A stretch of 64,000 nucleotides of DNA. Source: Ifrita kowaldi. Taxonomy: Eukaryota; Chordata; Aves; Passeriformes; Cinclosomatidae. The notes below the pieces were generated by a model that made no database searches, was not told the DNA's origin, and saw nothing but the letters and a program-made list of their open reading frames with translations. Shown in pieces: positions 1 to 11,935 of this stretch. The stretch spans positions 1 through 64,000 of the forward strand of contig VZRS01002624.1 in the NCBI GenBank assembly GCA_013398055.1. The letters run 5' to 3'. Position numbers and translations under genes: made by a program. Each line of letters opens with the position of its first letter. Within the stretch, counting starts at the first letter, position 1.

Positions 1-2323
1 AAACCAACAAAACCCAACAAAAGAGCCCCACTGGTGAAATTTGCAAGGAACAAAAATTAAGCCTGCTAAAGTAAAGGAGCTCTCTTTTCTTGACAACCTT
101 AACACTCCCTTTACAACAACTATGATTACATACTTTTTTTCCTTTGGGGCCTCTGACACATTTAATACACAGCATAGATTATGTTCTTTGATTTTCTTCT
201 TGCTTGACATTTCCTAGGTGTTATTTCATACTGCTGATTATTAATTGTTTGCAAATGTGTTGCAGTTTTGACATTCTTGTCCTTATGTTCTCTCTATCTC
301 TTGTTGACATTGGTGGCAGCTGTAGGTGTCACAGCTTTAGGGGTTACAGTCTTGCCTGACTGTAAAGAAATTCAGTATATATTTATGAGTGGGAAGACAC
401 TATCACTCGTTTTTCTTTCCAGTCTTTTAAATGCTCTTTCCTCTCACCCACAGTGCTGTGACACTGAGATAGTTACTGCCTTAAATATTCTTTTAGAGTT
501 GCTGTACCTACAAAAATAAAGAGCAAAGAAATGAAAGGGCATTTTCTGTGTCTTAGGAAAGAAGTGAATGTTCTATTTGTAATGGAAAGCACAGATATAA
601 AAGTATACCTATTTTCTCATAATGGTAGTTCATTTTAATTTTTCCCTATGTTTTTCACGGGCTCACATTGCTAATAAAATAAACGATTACCACAGTAGTA
701 TTTTATAAACATAGGCACATTGAGGTGGACTTTCATTCGTTTTCTGAGTCCATAGTGAAATGGTTAATTTTAGATTACTGGTTACTAGTGAATAGTGCTC
801 ATCATGCAGATGTTACCTTAGTTGCAAGGTGAATACTATACAGATTATATTATAAAAAATCTTTAAAAAATTTCTTTTCCTTAAGGAATAGGATTTTATA
901 AAGCTCAGAATTTTTTTTAACAGTTATAGTGCTGAGTAATGCAGTGTTCTAATAAATTCATTTCAAATTGAGCAGAATGCATGAAATTAAAATTGGTAAT
1001 TTTAGACTGGAGTTCCAAAAATTTGGTAATACCAGTTTTTCTGTCAGATCTGCTGGGAAACGGATTATGCTGTCCTTTTCATTAGAAGAGAACGATTGCC
1101 GGGAAGATAAAGCAGTTTGGTGTGGCATCAGAAAAAAGCATGGCGCACACACATACATACAATACAGCCTCAGTCAACCTGAGACACAGGTCTCCTGCAC
1201 ATTTCTTCCAGCAGCTTGTGGCCAATAGGTTTGCTCCATTTTGGAGATGACAGGGCCCACTGTGGTGATGGTATGTTTGAAGTGGTTATATCTTCCAGTA
1301 GAAGTGCATCATGTTTTCATTTATATCGATGGCTCCCTCGTGTTCCCAGCACTGTGCCATTAAAGGTGTTAAATCTTTATTTTCTTCCTACTACAAAATA
1401 CTTCTCAAAATGCACTCTTTCAATAGCTCACATCACTGTAACACATACAATCTAAAACTTCTGAAAGCAATTAGGATTATGTTCTCCCATTTCATCCCCT
1501 TTGATTGAAGAGATTAGACAGTGACAATACCTTCTAGGTCTTTCATTTTCTCACCTTGCCAATATAAACTTTTTCTACCAATGTTTCTATTTTTTTCTGT
1601 TGGTTTAACCAGTCAACATTAAGCATTTCTAGCAAGATATTTATTTCACTTACATTTCAGAGATTATTAAAACTCAGTATTGCATATTTTCCTAATGATG
1701 GGCCTAACATTCATCTTTGTTAATGTTGTCCTTATTCTCAATTTTGCTCTCTTAAACAGGCCTACATCATTCTATGCACTTTTCTGGTGAAATCTTAGTC
1801 ACAGTGAAGTTCATGGGAATTTTGTCATCAACATCAAAGAGAGTAGGATCTCACACTTGCATTTATCAAAGTGTACTTGTATTTTTCAGTGTGAAGAAGT
1901 CTTATATTCAGTGCTTACCATGGAGCTTTGAGAGAGCAGGATTAGAGTAGAACTGAGCACATGTTAGAATATCAGACCAAAAGAGTACACTGTCCAGACC
2001 CAATATGAATGCTCTTATCATAAAGATGATATGCTATTTTTACCATTCACAAAAACCAGAGCTAAAGAATTGTCATCTGAATTTTTGAATTTTCTTTTAT
2101 TTTGGAATCAACTTCACATATCACATGCATGCATTAATTCATCCTCCTAGATTTCTTAATATTAAGAGAGCAAGGGTGGGATTTGTCTCATATGACTTGA
2201 AGCATGCACAAGTTAGATGTCTAAATCTAAATTAGGCTGTTTTTTATACCCCCAGGAGAAAAGTAGGTATCTCTGGATGTGTCTGAAGTTATTCCAGAAG
2301 CCAACACTATTATGCAGAGTTTA
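1..2323. other. Non-coding stretch, no gene recognised
   Basis: AT-rich sequence with only short chance open frames (the longest are about 80-86 codons, with no recognisable motif or supporting splice sites). The one thing that stands out is a possible ancient repeat near 1800-1860, listed separately. No promoter, RNA gene or recent mobile element was seen. Confidence 0.6.
1800..1860. repeat. Possible ancient amniote interspersed repeat fragment
   Basis: The words 'AGTGAAGTTCATGGGAATTT' and 'CATCAACATCAAAGAGAGTA' look like decayed forms of the pair 'GAAGTCAATGGGAGTTTTG' and 'CATTGACTTCAATGGGAGCA', which I remember as recurring in old reptile and bird repeats. A related pair occurs at 42070-42145. 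The family name is not certain and the assignment rests on short similarity only. Confidence 0.3.
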
Positions 2324-2577
2324 TGTCATGGTTTAACCCCAGCTGGCATCTAAGCTGCACAGAGCTGCTCACTCAGACACCATTCCAGTGGGATGGAGGG
2401 TGGAGTTGGAAGGGTAAAAGGAAAAACTCATGTGGTGAGATAAAGACAGTTAAATAGGAAAAGTGAAAATTGCACACACAAGCAAAGCAAACCAAAGAAT
2501 TCATTCACCACTTCCCATGGGCAGGCAGGCGTTCAACCATGTCCAGGAAAACAGGACTCCATCATGTGTAACAGTGA

Positions 2578-2582
2578 CTTGG
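2578..2582. repeat. Target-site duplication CTTGG, left copy
   Basis: CTTGG directly precedes the inner LTR and is repeated at 3158-3162 directly after it. This marks the integration site inside the older LTR. Confidence 0.8.
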
Positions 2583-3157
2583 TGTTGTGGTTTAACCCCA
2601 GCCAGAAACCAATTACCAGGCAGTTGCTCTGTCACTCACCCACCACTGGGTCAGCAAGAGAATTGGAAGGGTCAAAGGTGGAAAACTTGTTGATTGAGAT
2701 AAAGACAGTTTAACAGGTAAAGCAAAGCCATGCATGCAAGCAAAGCAAAACAAGGAATTAATTCACTTCTTCCCATGGGCAGGCAGGTGTTCAGCCATCT
2801 CCAGGAGAGCAGGGCCCCATCACACATAACAGTGACTTGGGAAGACAAATGCCATCACTCCAAACATCCCTTCTTCCTCCTTCTTACCCCCCTCACTTTA
2901 TTTACTGCCCATGATGCCATGTGGTCTGGAATATCCCTTTGGTCAGTTGGGGTCCCCTATCCCAGCTGTGTCTCCTCCCATGCACCCCAACTTCCTCACC
3001 AGCATGGCCGCATGAAAAGCAGAGAAGGCCTTGGCTCTGTGTAAGCTCTGCTCAGCAATAAAAACATCTCTGTATCATCAACCCTGTGTTAAACACAAAT
3101 CCAAAACACAGCCCCATTGGGGAGAAAATTAACTCTACCCCAGCCAAAACCAGCACA
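2583..3157 (-). mobile_element. Inner solo LTR inserted into the outer LTR
   Basis: A 575-bp copy of the same LTR family, beginning 'TGTTGTGGTTTAACCCCAGC' and ending 'CCAAAACCAGCACA'. It is flanked by a perfect 5-bp direct repeat, CTTGG, at 2578-2582 and 3158-3162. The outer LTR resumes directly after it: the bases following the right CTTGG (GAAGACAAAAGCC) match what follows the equivalent site inside the inner copy (GAAGACAAATGCC). Sense is the minus strand; the TATA-like AGTAAATAAAG reads on the minus strand across about 2896-2908. No internal retroviral genes are present. A 5-bp duplication is typical of ERVL-like integration; subfamily assignment needs a repeat library. Confidence 0.85.
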
Positions 3158-3162
3158 CTTGG
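3158..3162. repeat. Target-site duplication CTTGG, right copy
   Basis: Second copy of the 5-bp duplication that flanks the inner LTR. The outer LTR sequence continues immediately to the right. Confidence 0.8.
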
Positions 3163-3518
3163 GAAGACAAAAGCCATCACTCTGAACATCCTCCTTTTCT
3201 TTCTCCTTACCCTAGTTTTTTATGCTGAGCATGACAACATATGCTAATGGGATGTCCCTGTGATCATTTGGGGTCAGCTGTCCTGGTTGTGTCCCCTGTC
3301 AGCTCCTTGTGCACCCCCAGACTACTTGCTGGTGGGGATGTGTTAGTAGCAGAATAGGTCTTGAGTTTGTGTAAGCCCTGCTCAGCAATGATGAAAACAT
3401 ATCTGTATTATTAACATTATGTACAGCACAAATCCAAGACACAGACCCATACCAGCTACTGTGAAAAAAAAACCAAACCAAAAAACACAAAAACTCTTTG
3501 CCAGCCAAAATCAGGACA

Positions 3519-6310
3519 GGTAATTTCCTGTATTTCTTTATCATGAAAAACCTAGAGGGACTGGCTCAAAGATATTGGTGCCTTTATTGCCCAAGATAGA
3601 TCCTGTGAACCACACCCTAAATTTCCTACATTCTATGCCAAAGATAGGTCTTTTGATTACTCTTGATTCTTGAGTGCTTCAAAAGTACATTATGTGTCTC
3701 AACGTGGTCCTTTTCTGGACCCGTTCCAAACAGTTGAGGATGATTTTGGCGGGGTTGGCTCTAAATTGCTTGTAATTTTTTTAATGCTAAATAAGATGCA
3801 CAGTTCAGATTGGTATCTTGTTTTATTTTTCCACTTTAAATTTCATTTTCTCTTCTTTTTCTTTCACAGGTAGATTCTCTTTTTACCTTTGCACTTCTTT
3901 TCCCCCTTCAGTAACTATATAAGTCCTGTTATGCTCCTTTTCCCTCTTTGGCTTATTCAGATTTAAGAGTCCTTGGATTCTTTTCCTGCTACTCCTTCCT
4001 GTATATGTACTTTGAATAGCCCTTGTGAAGACATTCTGACCATTGCTTTGCCTTATATCTTTTTCCTCCCCTCCACAGATGAGTTTTATTCCTTTTGCAT
4101 TTTCACCAAAAGTTCCCAACGTTTTTTCATAAAGATAAGCTTTAAGCATTTATTCTTATCCCAAATTCAATATTTTATGTTCTCTAAAATGCTTCTGAAA
4201 GTGGAGTTGATTCCTTTACACCTTTTTTCTCTCTGAATTATTTTCTTCTTGTATTGGATTCAAGTGCTCTGATTTCATAGTTTTAGTGCCACACTTCCCA
4301 ACAGCTGAAACTTTGACCCAACTCTTCATCTTTAGTTTTTGGAATTCGCTATATGTGTTTGACAGTTTTGCATCTGTACACATTATCTAGAGACTTCAGC
4401 AACTAAAATGCAGTCAGAGGTTTGTGCCTTCCCTGGCTCTGTTCCAGAGTGCTGACCTAAGTGATATACATGAAATTTTTGCTATAGGGGTTTTTTGTTT
4501 GTTTTGTTTTTTTTTCTTTAATTTCTTGTATGCTTACCTGAGATTTTACCATTTTACTGTTGTCACTGTCAAAATTATAAAATATGTACTTTGAAAGCAT
4601 TATATAATATGTTTTACACCTATTGATTTTCTCCACTGTGCCTTTCCCATGTGTACTGCATCCTGTCTTTTCAACACAAGGGAATTATCCCACTAAGTTT
4701 CAGTTAGTCTTTCCAGATCGTAATCTCCTTTATTTAGTACAGCACCTTCCAGTTGTTGCTTGTTTCCCCACACATTTGCGTCAGGCATTATATTCTTGTT
4801 ATCCTTCATCTTTTGCTTCAGAACAATTTTAGTCTCTTGCCTAATTTGTATGTTGGAAGTACAAGCCGGATTATTTAAATTAAGTGAAAGCTTTCCCTTT
4901 CCCTCCTTCTCCTGAAGGTTTGCAGCCTGCCTAACAGGCCCTGCCAGTTCTGAGCCAAAGAGGCTGGCAACCTGTCTGCATAAGGGGAGACAGTGTAATC
5001 CAAACAGTTGGCTGCGGCGGCAGGAGGCATTCCAGTGATCTGGGCATTCAAATCCCTCCAACCTACCCCATTGGATCTTCCCTTGGTTGGCTTCCAGCAT
5101 GTGCATTTTACTTTCTTCACCCATGCCTGACATTGGGAAGTCTTCTGCAAGCTCCTTTCTGCACAGTTCCAATCAATTTTCTTTTCCTTACTGTCTGAAG
5201 AAGCAGTTTCTTGTATATTATATCAATATACTTTATTGGTGTAATTTGTTCTTTTAAGGACTATGATGATTCGAACTCCTGGAGAATTACTCATTAAATC
5301 TAGCAACACCTTTGTTACGACAGCCCTTTTCATCCTGGCTCTCTATCGTGTTTTGCTTTTGTAATATTTTGAACTACTTTCCTTGTATGCAAATTAATCA
5401 GTTTGGACTGCTTATCCTTTTTGTCTTTCTGACAGGTCTCTTTCAGTGCTTATGCTGTGGTCATATGTGGTTGGAACTCTTTTCTTCATATCGAAAGAAT
5501 AACACACCTGTTGCAGATGTTAGCACTGTTTCCACACATATTTCCCATCTGCTTTTCCTGTGGGCTTTTTTAGGATTCTGCCTTGGCACAGAGCTTTGCT
5601 TTTCTCCTCTTCTATATGTGGGGTCTAAATTGCCTCTTCCTTTTTTTTTTTTTTTGGTAATTTCTTCTCTTGGTCTTTGTCCAGTCTGTGTTTCAGTCTG
5701 TCTTTCCCATTTGCACTTCATTTGGCTGTTCCCTTATCATTCATAGAATACATCTATTCCCCTATTCCCCACTGGTTTTGTCCATGGAAAGGTCATGAAC
5801 GTAGTTTTGAGCAGCTGTTTCTTCCTGTTCTTCAAGCTGGTTTGCAACGTCACAGTCCTATGCTGCACCCATCCTGCAGCTGATTCCTGACACTGCCCAG
5901 TTTTCTGCCTTGGTTTGCCATGTGCTACCATTTGCCTGAGGTGATCCTGGCTACTATATAAGACTGAAATAATGAGAGGGGGGAAAAGTGGGGGAAAACT
6001 AGACCTGTACTTTCCTGAGGATGCAGCATGGTGGGAGACCCATCTTCCTGCTGCACCCATCTGGGAGGCTGGTCACAACTTTCTCTTAGCTTGGGCAGAT
6101 TTTGCTGCCAAATGCTGAGAGGTTTGTTACAATCATGGGTAATCAATGCAAAGGGAAAGATAAAGATCCTTTGGCTATGTGTGTATAATCCATACAACAG
6201 TCATCATAATACTTTGCTTTCAAATATTTTTACTGAACAGGGAACACAGTCTTGTGAAAGAGGTACAGCCATTTGATTTGAGGACAAAATACCCCATGTG
6301 GAATCATATT
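3519..6310. other. Non-coding stretch, T-rich, one 159-codon chance frame
   Basis: Mostly T-rich on the plus strand. A minus-strand open frame of 159 codons at 4693-5172 is the longest frame outside the pyrimidine-rich and CR1 regions. I do not recognise its product, its composition gives no domain, and a second minus-strand frame overlaps it (4875-5150), so neither is called as a gene. The segment 4890-5160 is somewhat GC-richer than its surroundings. No RNA gene or recent mobile element was seen. Confidence 0.5.
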
Positions 6311-6388
6311 CACAGAATCAAAGGATGGCTTGAGTTGGAAGGGACCTTTAAAGGTCATTTAGGCCAACTCCCCTGCAATGAGCATGGT
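6311..6388 (-). mobile_element. CR1 LINE 3' end fragment
   Basis: Read on the minus strand this is the CR1 3' terminus: 'GGTCCCTTCCAACTCAAGCC' followed by ATCCTTTGATTCTG, the decayed tail. On the plus strand the signature is 'GAGTTGGAAGGGACCTTTAA' followed by AGGTCATTTAGGCCAACTCC. About 78 bp remain, so it is a severely 5'-truncated insertion, as is usual for CR1, which starts reverse transcription at the 3' end. No coding capacity is left. Confidence 0.85.
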
Positions 6389-9300
6389 TCCCCCGCACAT
6401 GTGAAGAAACAATAGGTTTTCTTGGATCAGTAAATGAAAAAGTAAGGAAAAAACCCCAGGCACTATTCCAGAGCCAGCAGGTTCCTTCTTCATATCATGC
6501 CCTGAGACATAAATCAACTGCTTTGTACCCCTGGAAGTGTTCAGCGGAGAGGGAAGAGCTGCTGCCTGCCTCCCTCTGGAACAGGTCAAGTCCTCTCTGC
6601 ATTGACTGTCATCCTATATTTTTTCCCATGTATAAATTACCTAGCTTAGGTAATATTCTCCATATGGCCATATTAGTGCCACATATAACAGAGAGTGGTG
6701 GAAATATAAGGAACTTCTCTCTGGCTCAAGGCTAGTTAGGCTTGCTGCAAGCTTTATAGCAAGCAGGTTTGAGGTCCCTGGTGTAGCTCTTTACATAGAT
6801 GGGTTATGGGGCCATCCATAGAAAGAGCATATATGTCACAGAGGCTCTGAATTCTGCTTTTCACCCTCCAGATTCTTTGATGTGAATTTGCTGGCAGTGA
6901 CTCCCTTCAGGCATGAATTCCTTACCAGAAGTCATGATGTGCGTTAAAAGCACCTTGTTTTAAGGAGATCTGAGCCCATTTTCGTGCAAAGCAGGTTCCC
7001 TAAGGAGACTAAGGTGTTCAGCCTTGTTCTCTGTGTAGGGTGTTAATCAGAATACAATTTTCCAAAAGCACTATTTAATTCTGCTATCTCGTATTGTTGA
7101 CTTCTGTTGATACTCTGCTCTGTGGATGATTTGCCTTTTTATTCCATCATATTTTTTCCTCATCTTATGAAATGGCTATGTATATTTTACAGGCTTCTCT
7201 AAGAGCAGGTGGCTGAGTAAGAGTTACAAAAAAGAATATTGCAAACATTTTAGAAGAGATTTTTGTCATTTTGTCAAAATGAGCCACAATCAAACGTATT
7301 TATATTAGGTGAAAAATAACATTAAAATTGGGGAGGGGGTAATTTTGCAGTCTGCTAGTAATTTTACATTCTCAAGAAGCAGACTAAGTTTTGTTCAAAA
7401 CAACTCAATCTTTACTCTTCTCAGTAATGTACATAGCGTGTTTGATATTGCATTTCATTATGTAAACTTTGCTTTAATGCTTCTCATTACTTCTGCTCAA
7501 GTAACCCTGAATAAATGTAGTATCTGGCACAAGATGCTGTTCCTATGGCATTGTTTCAAAACTAGTCCCTTTGTGTTGCACAAGATGGAGCTCTCAATGG
7601 CATGGCAGAGCCTCCACTTTAAATCTTCAGTTTAGGAAGGCTGTTCCAGCTAACAAAAGCCCGACATCCTACATGAACTTCTGGATCCCTACCCCAGGGC
7701 ATCAAGCCAGCAATGCAAGATTAAGACCTAGTAATGAAAAGGTCTTGAACTGAACAGGAATAAGAAAGTTTTGGTTTAGGGACTATATGCGGAGAGCATT
7801 AGGTAAAGGTCTTTAGTCCTGTCTGTTGCCAATCCAAAATCATTGTAAAAGTATTTTCTTTATTTTGCTGGGATGGGCAACCAGAGAAGCAGGAGAGAAG
7901 GAAGGAAATGAGAGACTGTCTGTTCATGCTTCTATAAATGTCCTCCAATACCTTGTTAATGTGGTTGGGGGAACTTTTTCAAAACTGAAATAGACAAATG
8001 TGGTGCTTCTTGTCCCATCAAAGTGGGAAACTCACATGCACCAGGCTTGGCTAGTAGGCTCCAGGGAAGCTTGACTTTCAGCGCATAGCCACACTGCATC
8101 ATTTGCTGTGTCAGCAGCGGCCAACAGAAATGACAGCTGAAGCTGTCTATAACATAGCACTGTCTTCTAGGCTGTAAAACCTCAAAGAAATCCTTCATTT
8201 GACTGTATTGCATCTATCCTAGTGATTATATGACATTATAACCACTTCCCACCATAACGAATATTTAGGTAGATGGCACAAATTGTCATTGTATACTAAA
8301 TAAAAGAAGGGGGGGAAGAGAAGTAGAGTTTTGGATACTTTATCATAGGCACTGCCTAATTTTTGGCTCAGTCTCAGGCTCTGGGAGGATCTCTCCAAAC
8401 AACTGTTTCTGAGTCAATATGTGGCAGAGTTCTGGGTCTAATTTGTTCCAGGGACCACCTCCAAAAACAGTCGCATTTTGTTTTGGCCTCTGGCCCTGTT
8501 TTATTTACCAGCATAGACATAGCCATTGGGTTTGGGTTGGCCTGTGATATTATGAGGCTTTTCATGACAATTCTGTTTCTCAGTGACTTCATCTCATCAA
8601 ATGTCAGCTTCAAAACCCAGCCTGTCCAAACCCCCAGCTGCCCTGTGTTATATTTCCTCTGTCCGGCACATCCAAAGTTCCAAATGTCTGTGATCTACTG
8701 TTTTATACAAACGATCATCTTAGTGGTTTGTGTTTTATGTTCTTTTGTTTTTTGTTGGGTTTGTGGGGGTTTTATTATTACCTATGCTTTGATTTTGTTT
8801 GTTGTTTTTGTCATTGTTTGAAAATTTGATTTGAACTCAACACAAAAACCCCAACAGCATTAAGCTCCTTCTCATACATCTTCTTCAAGTCTGTATGCTG
8901 GTGAAAATGATTTTTTCACTAGCGTGGCTTAGCCAGCACAAGTATGTGCAGAAGAAAAAGTTTAGAATATATTTCAATACCTTGCCTTATACTAATCTCT
9001 ATTAGAAACACAAAATACAATAAGCAATGATTTCAGCTTAAGATGCGGGAATTTACAGTGTCCAATTGTTTTTAATCAAGCAAATTTGATTTAGAGGGAG
9101 ACTATACATCTCAAACTCTGTGATTTTTTTCTTCTAAAGAAAGTTGAAAAACATGTCTTTGATGGATATGTGTGCTTTATGAGGGCCTGGAAAGTGGCCA
9201 GTAAGCTCTTGCAATCAATGACCTTATAATTAAAGGAATGAAAGTTATGCATCGGCATAAGAAAACTATATATCGATGTGAAAAACATAAATATTGATGG

Positions 9301-11065
9301 GGGTCCACATAATGGATAGAATGGTTCCCATAGTTCTTTTGGGAAGGGAAAAGTGCACATGGTAGCACTACCTGTCCTCAGCAATTTCCTGTTTGTGTAG
9401 TCATTCATGGCGCTGGCATATACAGTGGAAAGTATTCACAAGTGTTACCACCCTTAAAATGTTTTAGGAAAACGCCTTTCTTTAGAATTTTAGAATTTCT
9501 TTGTTTGAAATTATGCGTATTTTCCTTCAGAAAGGAAGGAATATTTGTCTACTACAGAAGGCGTAAGCCTACTCAGTCCATTCAAACTGTTCTTTGAACA
9601 GCATCTGTTTATTTTTGGTACCCTGTGGCTGTAGGATTTCACCTGTCTCTTACAGTCATACTTAGTCTAGGGTTCAGCTGCTTTTTTGTGCAGTTCACCA
9701 TTCCTTTTATTTTCTACTAACCTTTTCAAATGTTATGTTATCTAACATGCATAGTTCATTTTCATTTTCATATTTAGATGTTAATCAGGAATTAATTTGT
9801 ACTTGTGATAGCAGAAAAATTTTATACTGACTCTTATGAGTATATGCTGGACTGTAAATATTATGAAGAACATTTTGGAGCTGCAAATGCTCTTCAGTAT
9901 CAAGCATATAGACCTATATTCACACACAATCCACCAAAGCTCTTTTGAAGGTCATGGCAAATCTCTAGCTTTCTGTGCAAGTGGGAGGACTGATGTTTTC
10001 TTTTGTGGGAAAGAATTACACTTTGGTCAAATTAGCCGTTATTTTCATTTTGAGTTTCTTGATTTCAGAAAATATTTAGGGCATGTTGAGAAATAAACCC
10101 TTTGTTTGACAAAGGTGCTACACAGTAAATCAGATCCTTCGAGATTTTACACCAGGGAATTTTTTTTGTATCTGTGTTTTACTGAATTAATCTTCTGTGT
10201 CAAACAATTACCTACTTAAGAAGTATGTGGAGGGATGTGATAGGCTCAAGAGTATTTCATTGAAATATATAAGAAGATCTCAAAATCATAGCTCTGGGAT
10301 TAATAATTGTTAGAAATTCGTGTATATCACACATTTATATTCATGGTACCTCCAGTCCCAGAATCAGTGTTTCTGCAAGCCATTAACCTTATAATGTAAG
10401 GCAAAGCATCCAATTCAGTTGCTATCACTAGATATTAATTGCTCTGAAAGTCTGAACTTTTTTCTGAATAAAGCTTATATTTTAAAAAGGGCTGGCATTG
10501 TGCAGTGTTGACAGCGCAACATGAAAAGTCCTGCTGAGCTTGTCTGTACACGTTTTGCTATGGCTGAGCATAAAATTCTTTGCTATGCAACTGAATGAAT
10601 ATCAAAAGAGAATATGAATACATGTAGCAGAGAAATGAAATGTTTTTGAAAGGCCTTTCCTCTGAATGAAAGAAGAATAAAGCAAGATTGGCTAAGAATC
10701 AGCAAGTTGGTTATATTTTTCTCTACCTTGGGTGGCTCTGAGGTTTGACTGGGTGCCAGTTAACAAATTAAACATATCAATATATGTTACTTCTGCATAT
10801 GGAATAATTCTTGATAACTGTATGGTCTGTCCACACATGCGAGACTAATCTTAATTTCCAACATCCTTCTTTCTCATTTGGGGAAAGAGTTTTTACTGTC
10901 AAAACAAAATCTACTGATGCAGATTTCACCTCCCCCACCCCCGCACCCTCACCAAATAAGAACAAATGAAAAGGAAAGAGCTTGTCAGAAGTTATTTCAT
11001 TCCAAACCACCTCTCATCAAAAAGAAAAATAAATAAACCCGAAAACCAACTCTCAATCCTCTTAG

Positions 11066-11118
11066 GCATGTTATGTTTCAGTTAGAGGAAAAGGACACAG
11101 TGTCATTTTCTGTGACAG
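11066..11118 (+). other. Candidate 53-bp exon (unverified)
   Basis: A pyrimidine-rich acceptor (CTCTCAATCCTCTTAG) ends at 11065 and a perfect donor consensus (CAG|GTAAGT) follows 11118. One frame between them is open and reads HVMFQLEEKDTVSFSVT. I cannot assign this peptide to a protein. Splice-like pairs this close occur by chance in 64 kb, so this is only a candidate. Its neighbours give no second exon in a matching frame that I could see. Confidence 0.12.
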
Positions 11119-11589
11119 GTAAGTAAAGCCCTTTTTGTAAATTTAAAGAAGAGTTAACCACAATCTATTAAACGCATATATATTATTATAAGTATATGCG
11201 TATTTCATGAGCCTGGGTTCTCTCGGAGTATGGAGAACTAAATGCAAAGCAGCTACAAAGTGCTACTGTTAGGATCAGGTAGTGATTTAGAATCCGGTGG
11301 TGATTGGCACATATTTTGCACAAGATGACTTAGCAGGAACTCAGCTTCCTCCCCCTGCTTTTCAATTTTTAGCATCTATGAGTTTGCCAAATGATGTGCG
11401 CTGATGATGTCTAAATTTGGTCCCCCTTGTGGATCGCCTCCTTTCTCGAATGTTCCCAGCTTCTCATGTGTTCAGCAGATTTTCAGCCCCCACCACCGGC
11501 ACTGCACAGCCCCATGCCTCCACATGGCCACCTGGCAGGGAGACAGGCTGTCGCCCATTTTCATCTCCTGCTCCTCCTCTCCCACCCGG

Positions 11590-11935
11590 ATTGACCAGCA
11601 AAAGAGGCAGAGGAGGAGAGGGAAGGGGAAGTGGTGGTTGGCAACGGTTCCTATAGGAAGGTCAATTAAAGGCTGAGAGCTGGAAAAGAAAGGATTAAAG
11701 GACTAACTGGGCTGTGATGGTGTGTAGGGAGCAGGGAGTTGGGGATGACTTGAAGAAGTGCAAGAGAGGAGGGGGAAGAGAATTTGGCCACAGGAAGATT
11801 GGGTGTGCGGTAGGGAGGATGAACCACAGGAAAGGGGACTTTGGAAGCACAGGGAAGGCAAGATAATTGATGACAATAACTGATAATTTAAGGAGAAGGA
11901 GACACAGGAATAGGAGAGCAGAATAAGACAAGATA
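11590..11935. repeat. Purine-rich low-complexity tract
   Basis: The plus strand is dominated by A and G (many GGAGA, AGGGA and GGAAG words) for about 345 bp. This is strand asymmetry, not a tandem repeat with a fixed unit. Long runs read in the other direction give pyrimidine-rich open frames that should not be taken as genes. Confidence 0.5.

Larger units (their letters stand above)
2324..3518 (-). mobile_element. Solo LTR of an avian endogenous retrovirus (outer, interrupted)
   Basis: The element starts with 'TGTCATGGTTTAACCCCAGC' at 2324 and ends with 'CCAAAATCAGGACA' at 3518. These are diverged versions of the inverted termini of a common bird LTR whose sense strand begins TGTCCTGGTTT and ends in AACCAC(G)ACA, so transcription sense is the minus strand. 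It is split at 2582/3163 by a second LTR of the same family. Without that insertion it is about 615 bp. A TATA-like stretch (minus strand, within 3210-3225) sits where the family's TATA box is expected. No gag, pol or env sequence adjoins it, so it is a solo LTR. The flanking bases GTTTA and GGTAA match only partly, so its own target-site duplication has decayed or the ends are slightly off. Confidence 0.8.

Noticed and set aside
4693..5172. 159-codon minus-strand frame as a gene
   Set aside because: No recognisable family, a second frame overlaps it on the same strand, and no promoter or splice evidence was seen. It is noted as the longest frame outside the pyrimidine-rich and CR1 regions but not called.
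5265..5290. GATTCGAACTCC as the T-arm of a minus-strand tRNA
   Set aside because: No matching acceptor, D or anticodon stems can be built around it.
5312..5746. 144-codon plus-strand frame rich in F, L, C and W, resembling a membrane protein
   Set aside because: T-rich DNA yields hydrophobic chance frames. There is no start context, conserved motif or neighbouring exon.
8363..8821. 152-codon plus-strand frame with a hydrophobic end
   Set aside because: The hydrophobic end comes from a T/G-rich low-complexity patch. No domain recognised.
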